Part shown: piece by piece, positions 22,001 through 34,000 of the stretch
Layout: every line of letters begins with the position of its first letter
Position numbering within the stretch: the first letter of the stretch is position 1
DNA from: Bursaphelenchus xylophilus
Taxonomy: Eukaryota; Nematoda; Chromadorea; Rhabditida; Aphelenchoididae
Assembly (NCBI GenBank): GCA_904066235.2
Contig: CAJFCV020000001.1
Coordinates: 10,039,291 to 10,103,290 of the forward strand
Reading direction: 5' to 3'
Length of the DNA stretch: 64,000 bases
Program-made: the position numbers and the translations under genes
The notes under the pieces: generated by a model
What the model saw: only the letters and a program-made list of their open reading frames with translations
What the model was told of the DNA's origin: nothing
The model's database searches: none

Positions 22001-25000
22001 TGCAACCCGGCTAACTTGTTGATCCGAGTGTCGTAGGACCCATTTTATGGCTTCAGGAAGAGTTTCGTTCAGCCAATCAGCGATTTCCGGGCGAATTTCT
22101 TTGATCTTGCACAGTCGCTTGATATGAGAGGCAATGGAGACAATTTCATCGCTAAAAGAAACAAGAAAAGGTTTTGGTGTGCTAATAATTAAAGTAAGAG
22201 GTTCAAAAGCGTCTCAGAAATCGAAATAACCGATTTGGATGACTTGTCAGGTTTTCGTGGTGGGACACAAAACTCAAAACTTTAGTCAAAATTGGCAATT
22301 ATAAATCTAATTTGTGTAGCAATGAGTAAAAATAAGGTCGTACAACCTTTCAGAAGTCAAAATAATTTATTCGGACAACCCATCAGGTTTTCGTGTTGGG
22401 ACCCAAAATCAAAAATTTCATTCTTTTTCTGCCAAAAATATTTTCAAAACTTACCCTACGATTACGAAACTATCATTACTGATACTCATCACCCACCTTA
22501 CCCCTCAAAATTCCCAAATCCCGGCCTTACCTTATGTAGATCATGCCCATTCTGCTGATTGTCGCCGGTGACGCATGCCTCAAATCGTCGGTTTCAAAAA
22601 TGAAATTGACATTGTCCCCAAACTGGATTCTCTCTCCCGTCGGCATTGTCAGCAATTTATTGTCATCCAGCACGGAGTTCAGAGCTTCGATCCAATCCGG
22701 ATCCACGTCCCCATCGCAAACAATCCACGCCCTCTTGGCCGGATCTTTGACGACCTCTCTGGCAACTGATGTCAGGACTCCGTCAGTCCATTCGCGAGTG
22801 TCCAGATTCATTTCGCCGAGAAACTGAAGAATTTTTGTTGGTTTTGGGGAGACTATATTATTTTGAGCAAGCAAAAATCGGAATATCCGTATTTTACAGT
22901 GAGGGACCGGATCCAATGGCAAAAATCGTCTCATTTTGCATCCCGGAAGGGACCAAAATGTCTCCAAACCCTTCCATTCTCTAAGCTGAAAAACCTCGCT
23001 TTGAAGAGCCCGCCTTGAAGGAAAGGGCGCGCTTTTCAAAGCATAGTTTTTTTAGCTTAGAGAAGGGAAGGGTTTGGAGTCATTTTGGTCCCTTCCGGGA
23101 TGCAAAAGGAGACGTTTTTTGCCATTGGGTCAGGTCCCTCACTGTACACTAAAAATTTTCTGGAAGGAAAAAATTCCTGGCCTAACAAGTTGTCAAAGGG
23201 TGTCTAGGAAACAAAACGACAGTATTTTGTGAATGTTTATATAAGTATAGGATCAAAAAAAGGAAAATCCTTCAATTTTCAAAAAAAAAATGGTAAAACG
23301 TTGATTTTTCTGATAAGAAATCGTTGACCGCAGGCTCAAAAACTATATGAAACGTCAGAACAAGACTTCATTTCAATTTTCTGAAAAAAATTTACTGATT
23401 TTTTGACGGACAATTATCGAAAAATTCGAATTTTTTTCCTATTTTTGAACCAAAAAATTTTAAATTTACAAACCAACATTAATCCATCGTATTTTACCCT
23501 CCGTATCCCTCCTCTGCTCTCCAGCACCCACCTTTGTTTTAGGCATGGCCTTCGGGTTCACTGTGTACAACCCGACGCCGGTTCCCATCTTTTCCATCGC
23601 CGATTTCAACGTCAACCACAATGTAGATTTACCCGAACCGGGCGGGCCAACAATGACCACGCCTATCCGACGACTCAGTTGTTCGTTTAATTCAATTATC
23701 TTTGTGATCTGGTCGTTGGTCAGCTCAAGATTCGACTTCTCCGCCGACTTGGCCACATTTTCCGTCAAGTCCGCAAACTGATCAACTTCTGCGTCAACCC
23801 CCGGAAAAACGTCCTTTAACAGAGCGTTGAACCGTTTAAAGTCAGTGAAAGTGAGCTTGGACAGCGTGGACAGCATCAGAGTTTGGAGGACGATCTTTTC
23901 TTCGTCCACCTCGGACTTCCCTCGGACCTTGGCCAACGCGGATCCACAGCCTTTGAGGACTGTTTTCATCGAGCGAAGACCCCAATCATAGTGTTGTTGG
24001 TTACTCAGGAGGTCGCTGGAAGCATTATAGATGAATTAGAGGAATTATGGCAAGTTTATGACATTTGATGTCTACTACAATGTAATTTATGTTCAAAAAA
24101 GAACTTCAAGTGTTAAAATATCTGTTAGAAAAGTAAATAAAATTATATTGGCGCTATAAAGACCTGCTACCTGAATTTAAGATCAACTCGGCCACTCATT
24201 TGGCCCCTACTACAATATAAAATATCCTCCAAAATCAACTCACCGACTCATATCAAATGCCGTAACAATCTTATTGGCCATTAACTTGGCCTTCTTGAAG
24301 CCCTCAGCGAAGAGTAAAGTCTCCGAGATCTCCTCATTATTCGGTTTGGACATCACCACTGGTCTGAACAATTGTTTCAGATTGTCCGGCAGCTTCTGTC
24401 TTCCTCCATATCCCTTTCCCACCGGATTCAACGTCACAAAAATCGCCGCATTAAAGTCGACATTCACATTTCGATTGTTCAATTGGCAAGTGGAAGATCG
24501 GTTCTTTATCGCATCTTGAAGAGTCTGGATTTGACTGGAGACCGCGGACAAAACGTCCTTATCCAGGCGATTGAATTCGTCGAAACAGCCCCAGGCACCG
24601 CACTGAATGAGGCCAATGAACATCCGTCCGATTGCCTGCACATCAATCCCTTCATCACAGTTGAAGACCAGGACCTGACGCCCGAAAAGATTGCCCAACG
24701 CCTTGACGGATTCGGTCTTTCCCGTCCCTGCGGGGCCAAACGGATTGCCACCGAGGCCAAGGGAGAGGGCTTGGGTCAGTGTGAGGTAGCACTTGTCCGT
24801 CAACGGAGTGTGGACCAGTTTCGCGGCACAGCCCTAAAATATGAAATTTTTTAAATTTTTAAATGTGCAACAAGTTATGCGAAGTGGATCCGAAAGGACC
24901 TAAAAAAGCTGGGGCTTCGGTAGTTGAGCCCCCCACGAAAGGTAGTTCAAACCCCACTGTTTTGCCCGTTTCACACCCCACATAATGAACAAATTAGAAT

Positions 25001-28000
25001 AATACAAAAAATGTAAGTGGGAGTTTGATCTACTACGTTGGGGGTTTGATCTAAAACGTAGGGGGCTTGACCTAAAACGTAGGGAGCTTGAACTAAAACG
25101 TAGGGGGCTTCATCTAAAACGTAGGGGGCTTGAACTAAAACTTAGGGGGCTTGATCTAAAACGTAGGGGGCTTCATCTAAAGCGTAGGGGGCTTGATTTA
25201 AAACGTAGGGGGCTTGTGCTGGACCATACAACTTGGATTAACTCTTTGAAATAAATTTTGGGGTTCAGAATGGACGAGGGGGGTTGTACTGGGTCATGGG
25301 GGGCTAAACTGGACTGGGGGGCTGTACTACCTTAGCCCCAAAAAGCTTTTTGTAGAAGAATATGCCTGATTCGTACATTTTTTCTATAATTACCTCAAAA
25401 CCTTCCCCAAAATTTTATTATATTTCAAACCTTTGCACTGTGCGAATAAATTTTGTCAAAAATATTGAGAAACTGCCAGAGGCAACAGGCTCACGCTTGC
25501 TTGAAATTTCGCATAGAGGTTCTGAATAAGTCAAAAATCATTCCCAGAAAATTTTAGATGACATCATTCAGCGGCCACCGCTATATTCAACGGTCATCAT
25601 TAAGATAGAGTTCGTGGAATAAGGAGAGTCGGACAGACAAAAAAAAATTCTTTGAGCATACAATTTTTCGATCCAAGTCGCAACAACTTCAATTTTTTTG
25701 CAAGCCAGTTGTTCTCCCAGGAAAAATGGTAAGGGGGGACTAAGGCAAGATTTTCTTTGCACTTTTCTGTTTCCCAAAAAATACCACCACTTATGCCTAG
25801 CCTTTGAATCTCACCTGATACTCGTAGGTGTACTGTATCTCCGCGTTGACATGTTTGATGAGGACATCTTGGCCCTTCAAGTAAAATCTGATCTGTTTTT
25901 GCCAGGTCCAGGAAGAAATTGATCTAAAAATTTATTAAATCGAAGGACAACGCTCTGGAGTTCGTATTTTACACTAAAAACTGACTTATCCTTCGAAGAA
26001 ATGAGCTGCTCGACCACTTTTATGTGATGAATTATATCCAAAATCAGCGATTTCAGCTTCAAATCCATCAGAGAATCATCGGTTGTGACTGTCGTGAACT
26101 GCTCCAATTGGTCTTCTAGATCCTTTTTGAACTTATTGAGGTCCCCATTCCTCCCCAAAACCTCTTCCAAGTCTCTGGTGAATCGAATTTCCTCGGCCAA
26201 ACAGATGATTTGAGTGGGATATCTGCTCGGATCGAGATTCGACTCGGCCAGACAATCAAAAAGAAGCTTCTTCAGGGTGGCGCGGATCTCATCGACAAGA
26301 GATTTGAGGTAATTCTGACAAAAATTAAAAAAATTATATTACACTTGACATCGAATATCAAATTAGGTGATATATGATAAAAAAAATAACCCAAATCTCT
26401 ATATAATCTTGCAATGGAAAAGCTTAAAGGTCTAAAAACATATTTAGCAATGGCCTACCTCAACATCAGCAACGATTGTGACCGGTTTCATCAACGAAAC
26501 ATTTTCGTTTTCAGGCGAGATGATCCCTCTGATTGTCTTCTTTTCCGCATCGAATACGACTCGCTCAATCCCCTAGAATACTCTACTACATACATTTTTC
26601 AACAAATTATTAAAATTTCAAGCTTCCGGGGAAATTTTTAAAATTTATCGTTTTCGTGTCGGGACCCAAATTTATCACAATCGCTTGAATTTTAAACCAC
26701 ACTCAATAACTCAACCCACAATTTACCTACTATTTATAGACTATTCAATACAAAACCCACTAATTTCGCCAAGTCTTCAAAAGTTGGGTCCCACCACGAA
26801 AACACTTAAATTTGGAAATCTCCCTAACTATTCCTCATAGCTCTTTCCAAGATCCTCAAAAACAATTCCCACCTGAAACAGTTTCTTCAAGTGATTTTGA
26901 ATGACCGTCGGATTCGTGGATTGCCCCAAGATCTCCAATAAATCATCATCGCCAAGGAAGTAAAACCTCGGAAACGCGACTCGTTTCACCTCCAAAAAGT
27001 CGTTCAACGCGCGTTGACATCGTCCCAGTTGATCAGAGATCTCGTCCAAACTTCTGGCCAGGCTTTTTTCATTGGCCAAGTGAACAAGTCTCGGATTTCT
27101 GGCCAAATCATGCAGAATTGAGCGAAACTCGGCGTCGGCTCGCTGGAATCGCGCTCGCTCGGCCGGTAAGGCACCTCGGCCAAAGATTGGCTCCAAATAG
27201 ACCCATTTTCGTTGGATCTGCATCATCAACTGGAGGTAGACCTCCAAATCCGCGATTCTCTTCTCCCAAACAGAGGTTTGATCTTTGAATTGGGTGTAAT
27301 AAGTCGAATTTTTCAACGACATCAACAGGGTTTGGTTGTCTTTGACCTGGAAGAGGATCAAAAATGGGTTGCAAAAAAATTTGAGGGAAGAATTTTATTG
27401 TACTTGGCAAGTTATAAAATACGATTTTTGACCAGTGGCCAATAAAATTTATGGCTGAAACTTCGCAGGGATCAAATTCAGAGCTCTCTTGGACTAATCC
27501 TAAAATTTTAGATCGCGCTCTGCAGAACAAGCCGAGATATTGAAATTGAAAATATTAAAAATCTCGGTCAATATCCCAGCTGTCTCTTAAAACCATGAGT
27601 TAAAGCTTTCAGAGATGTTAATATAGCCTATACAGATTATATAAACAAAATTTGAAGTAAATCCGAGCACTATGCCTCGAGCTATTAACAATTATTTCCT
27701 ACCTGATACATGGGCTCCTTCCACTCCTTCACAATCTTGATGGTTTGCCCATTCGAATGTCTGTAATCGCTCAAAACGAACTCCGCCTGCGCCGCCCACA
27801 ACTCCAGTTCCTGGAGCGCATCGCGGATGGCGGCTTCTCCCTGCGCTCTCGAGCTCAATTCCTTCAGTCCGTCCACATTCTTCACCACATTTTCTCGGAC
27901 TCCAATCAAATCATTGAAGGTCAGCTGCTCCAACAAAGTGCCTCGAGGCAGCTGGAGCAAACGGAACATCTCCGTCCAATGTTGCGCACTCAAACTTTCG

Positions 28001-31000
28001 CCGCGACAGAACTTGAGGGCCGCCGAGAAGTCGGCCATCTGCTCGATTTGGCGCTGTAGACGGACGACGATCGGATTCACTGGCAATTGCTTCAATTTGT
28101 TGGTCCATTCTTGCAGAAACTCGTCGAAAAGATAGGCTTTGTTCCTGAAAAGATGTACACGTAAATATATTTTGCAGTTAAAACGCTACTAAAAATTTTT
28201 CAAATATCGAAATATTGCTTTTGGGGCTATCAAAAATAATTTCGGAACATAATGTGCATTGAGAAATTATAAGATTCAACGTATTTTAGGATCAATCTAT
28301 TTCGCAAAGACTGTAAAATTTGTCTTTCATTATAGCAACAGCCACTTCCATCTTCCTGAATTTCTCTTCGATTACATTCAGCTTTATACCTAGTGCAATA
28401 TCCCAAAAAGGCATATACTTTTCGATGATGAACATTTTTTAAAATCCTAAAGTTATTTTAAGACACAAAGGCCTTCTTTACCTACTACAATATTCAAAAA
28501 AGATATATTTATATAAATTTATTTTACTCGTTTGCGGTAAATAGCCCCTAACAACTAATACACAGCTAAACAAAGCCATCAATGACAATTGTTCCAATTT
28601 TCGCTTATTCGGAGACACCTTTACCTACTACAATATCCCGCAACTCACCTAAACAAGATCCATTCCGTTTCTCCGAGCTTTTTCAATTCCGTGTCGAACT
28701 CCTCATATATTCTATAATTCTCAGCAGTCGCGCCCAGGTCATTCCTCATCTGTTCCATAATTGAAATCTCGACTTTTGGGAGTTCAAATTTCTCGCAATC
28801 GTCCCTCAGACTCTCATACTGTTCCATTAACCCGTCATATTTCTTCTGACACTCTCTGATGAACTCCACATTCTTTGTGAGCACATCATTCTCGGCCATG
28901 AGGACGTCGCCGGTGGGTTTGAACTGCTTCCAATGGGCGTAGACCAGCTCGGCGTCGTTGGCCAACTGCTTGATGCGGTCCGCAATGTTGGCCTTCATGT
29001 TGTCCACTTGCTCCTTGATGACGTCATCGAACATTTCCAGCATGTTTTTGTACTTTTCGAACTCGTTGCTGACCTCGTTGAGGTCGGTGACACCAGCGCC
29101 GGTCCAGCGGCGGAGAAGGGAATTCTGTTCGTTCAGGCGATTCAAATGGTCCGACGTCTAAAATACAAGATTTGTGGAAGACGAAAATTAATTTGACAGT
29201 TATTTAGACTAAGCCTGGCTATAAATTCGGCCGAAATTTTACTTTTTTAGAAAATCTTCAATTTTTGGCCAAAGCTCGAAAAAATCAAAAAATCAGGTTT
29301 AAAATACGAAGAAATTAACAAAACTGAGTCTAACAAGGGATCGGCAAAACCGCGCATCCTGGTTTTTTCTTGAAACATATACCATTTGAAAGAGCGTAAA
29401 AAACTGGTCTAGGATCACCTTTTATTAGCTGCTATTTTTGCTTTACGCTCTAGCTAGCGAGAATTTTAAAAAAATTCCTAGTTGGATTTCACGACTCTTT
29501 GCTTTTGAGATGCTAAAGAGATTGAAGAATTACTTTTCATATGTCTAATACGTACCTATGACGTCCAACGCTTCATCCTATGCCGAAAAATACATACTTT
29601 TTTCCGACCTTCAGATACCCAAGTCGATGTTCACAATGAAAAACCAGAAAAAACCAGGATGCGCGGTTTTGCCGATCCCTTGTAACATAATTCATTCGAC
29701 AATCTAAATCATCTACAGTCTCCAGAATAAGTCAAAAACTTCAAATTTGACAGGGGAAGTACCCCAAGTGCGACGCTCAGATTTTGATGAAACTTGGCAC
29801 AAATTTAGAATAATTTTTTCTAAGATATATGCGAGAATTCTAGCTCGCGCTTTGCAGAAACGACGGAGATTTTTAGACTGAAAGTCGGCGAAAATTTAGT
29901 ACTTTTTGCTGAATTTCGGCACGAAAAGTTTCGTGCCTATTTCTACCATAAAGGATAATGTTTCTACAAAAAATCAAATTTTTCCGCACAAAACTGCCAA
30001 AGTTATGGCCAAAAAGCGCTTTTCTCTCTGACCGCTCTCCACGTTTAGCGTGCTCTCTCGGCGGCATAAATCGTCCGATATCTCGGCGGCTCCTGCAAAG
30101 CGCGAGCTAAAGAAAATCTGAGCGTCGCACTTGGGGTACTTCCCTTGTGAGCTTGAAACAGAATGCCAAAAATAGCGGAAATCTTAATTTTTGAATTTCT
30201 CCTACAAAAAACCGCATGAAAATGTGAAAAATGACTGATAAAAGAATGTACAAAGGTAATCTCTTCTTTAAAACATCGTCAGACACCAAAATTTTATCTT
30301 CAAACCTTACCAACGGCAGGTCCTTCTTGAGTGTAATGTAATTCTTGCTGGTCTCCCCAATATCCTGCATTGTTTGCGGTTTCACAGCCAACAAATCGGT
30401 GCCTCGTTTGATTGTCGAACTCAGTGTTTGGATTCCTTGATTTATCGAATTCTTCAGGGTCCAATTCAACGTCTCATTCATTCTTCGGAGCATTGAATTC
30501 AATGAGTTTTTGAATGACATTAGGGACACAACTATCGGGCCGATCGTTAGCTCACTGGAAATTTTAAATCAAGTTTTTAGGTGTTTATGAATGCTCATTA
30601 TGTAATTTGGGCTTTTAGAGTAATCAAACAAATTTTTGTTACAGTACTGTTATGTTACCCCTAGTGTAATATATGGATTTTTATGAAACTTGGCGAAAAT
30701 GTAGGTAAAAGCTTCCTAAAGCAACTCATAAAATTTGAGGTCACGTTATGCAGAAAGAGTAGAGATATAATACCGTAAGTTTCAAAAAACCTGATTTTTC
30801 CGTTTTTGATGAAATTTTCTTTCAAAAAATCAAAATTTCGAATATCCTAATGCAAACACCAAAATTTCACACCAGAAGCCCCCTGAAAATTCCAATTTCA
30901 TTCCAAAAATCCCTTACTTTTCGATCTCATCGGCCTTCCGCTGCCTTGCCCTCAGCTGGACCAATTGTTTTTCCCACTGCGAACTCTGTGTGAATTCCTC

Positions 31001-34000
31001 GGCCACCAACTCTTCCAGGTCGATGTTGCTCATCCACTCCCATTCCTCGTATTTGTCGCAAACCCTGCTCAACTCATCAAAATATTTCTCCAAATTCTGA
31101 TAAATCTGCGGGAATTTGGAGACATTCAGCAAAGGGATCGTGGCAAATGGACTTTGAGACTTCTGAAAATAAAATTTGAAATAAATACTTTGAGGGTAAT
31201 CCAGAAATTTTCATCAAGATCCTCGCTTATGCTCACTTACATTACTCAAGGTCTGAACGCTCATCAATTGCGCTGGGACTGTGAAAAACTTTTGCAGATC
31301 GGCGTAGAATTTCATTTTGGTCTCGTGTAGAGATGGCCTTAGGGTTAGGGCGTGGTCGCTGAAAAATTTTCAACCTTAATTTAGACATCTGCTATACTTT
31401 ATATTTTTGTCGAAATACGGCAAAAGCTAAACTGCGAGGAGCCATGACCTTGTTTCATGGCTCAAGGGCAGCTCTTAGGGTCTGAATCAAAAATCATAGG
31501 CATAAAAATCGAAAGCGACCACTTAGAACAACCAATTTTCTTCGAAGACATCAAAATCATCATGGCTAATATAAAAAAATCTGTCTAGAAAATATTGGTG
31601 ACTTAATCTCAACCTCAACTTTTTTATGATACTCTAAAGATCTGACTACGAAATAATGACCATAACTGGACGAAATATTGCGGATCTTAGCTGGCTTTCA
31701 TCAAAAACATCAACCCTTGTCTTTTCATCTCTTCTAATCCCACTAAAACTCCCTTAACCACTTTTTCTTTCAGTAAAAACCATCACAAATAGTATTTACA
31801 ACCCCCAAACTTACCGTAAGACCAGTTGGACATGAACAGGTCCGATTAATGTATGCACATTTTGAATGGAGAAATGAAAATGCAATTGGAGCACCTTGAA
31901 CAACTGCTTGTCCCAATGGATGGCCCAAGGTCTCATATTGGCCGGATTGGCCACGCGTTGTTCTTCATCGGCAAAAACTTTCCGAACCGCCGCTACAACA
32001 CTGTTCCATTGGGAGGTATCTTTGAGGAAATCGGATTCCAAAATCTTCAAAACTCGAGAACAAATCTCCATGTGGGCTTTGCGGAGCTGTCTGGAAGAAA
32101 GAATAAGTAAGTTTGAGTTGTAAAAAATTAGTTGCAACCTTGTAACAACAAAATTTAAAGTGAAAAAAGAAAAAAATGCGGGCAAACGCCGGAAAAAAGT
32201 AATAATCCGTGTATTTTAAAGTTTTAAGGTGTATTCTGATTGTAAAATACGTTGGCACACAAAAATTTCATAAAACCTCTATTTAAAAAAAAAATCAAAA
32301 AATAAAAATATTTGCCGCCAGCAGGGGTCGAACCTGCGACCTTGGGCTTATTAGACCCACGCTCTAACCGACTGAGCTATGGCGGCACACATCCGAGGCC
32401 CTCTTGATAAAACTTATGGGGTCATGAGGGAAATTGTGATAAAATGAGAGTAAAATACCCGTCTCCTGCTCCCGAATCGCTATTTAGTCCCATCGAAACA
32501 TCCATCATATTGTGGTAGGTTCAAAATCATCCAATTTTTGATTTTTCAAGCAAAAATATTCTATTACATAAAATTTAGAAGACGCTGAGAAAGGCTTACA
32601 GACTACAAATGGGTCCACAAACAAATCCTCACAATTTTTTTTCAAAATTGAGTATTTCCGCGAAATGATGACTAACTCAATATGATTCCCCCTTTCCTAC
32701 CGATTATGTGTCGTCAGCGCGGTCGCGGCCTTCTGCAGCTCCTCGATGTACTCCTGCAATTTCTTTGGGTTGTCCCAGGTGACATTATTTCCATCGGAAT
32801 TCCCCTTGGGCATCACCAAACGATCAAATCTCAAGGCCTCTTCCAGCATCATCGCCTGTTGGCAGGGCAACATTTGTTGTTCGATCGTGTTATAAAAGTG
32901 TGCCACTTGTTTCAACACATTCCCATATCGATAGAACTGCTCCGCAGTCCGTGTGCACTGCTGGATCTGCCTGGGCACATTGAAGCCGAGGCTGGAGAGT
33001 TGGCCCACCTCCCGCAACAGGCCCACCAAACGGTCGCTGTAATTGGCGGTGAGGATTCCCTTTTCCTTGTCCAGTTTCATCAAGCGACCGGTCGTTTGGA
33101 GGGCAATTGAGTTGTTGGGGTCGTCGATTTCGGCCAGGATATCCTTGCACCATTCGTCGAATTGCTCGGCTTCGAACTTTTTTATTTCGCCCATAAAGTT
33201 TTTCAAATCCCGATCGAATTGGGCGTATGAGGAGAGGTCGTTGAACAGAGAGTTGCAGACCTTCTCGATTTGTTGGAACTGGAAAAAAATTTTATTTTTG
33301 GGGTAAAATACGATGCGGAAAAAAAATACATCATCAAGAAAAAATTTTTTTTTGATTTTCGCATTTTCGGCATAAAATGACTCACGTCTAAAAATGTCAA
33401 AAAATACGTGTAAAGATATCAATGTGTGTCTTATCAATTTTTTACTATATATTCCTCACCTGCACCATATTTGACCTGACCCAAACCACCTTTGCTCCAA
33501 TCTCCGTCAAGTACCGGGAATTTGTAAACAGACTTCCATTCCTCTTTCCATCCTCAAATTCGTTTCTTTTTGATCGGAAATACTCGGTAATGCGGGTGAA
33601 AAGCGATTCCCTAAACATTAAAAATCATGCTTTACCATCTTCACCCACCTTATTGATTGTAATTTTGATCGGACCCCAGGCCGTGAAAGGATTTCTCGGT
33701 ATTTGTAGATAAGTGTTACTGCCTGAAAATAACCGTTCCATATTGTTATGCCGTATTTTACCAAAAAAATCATCAAAACTCACATTAATGGGCATATTCT
33801 CGATGGCCACGGCTAATTTGCTTTGGATTTGCGGCAAAACTGTCTTGATATTCTCGTCGATCACTTGCTCCACTCTTTTCAATTTCTCCTCCACTTTTTC
33901 ACCATCTTTTTCCCCAAATTTGAGTAAATTTTCCTTTCCAATTATCGAATTTATCGCATCGACCAACTTTCGGTCCAGTCCATTCCCCTCTTTCATCCTT

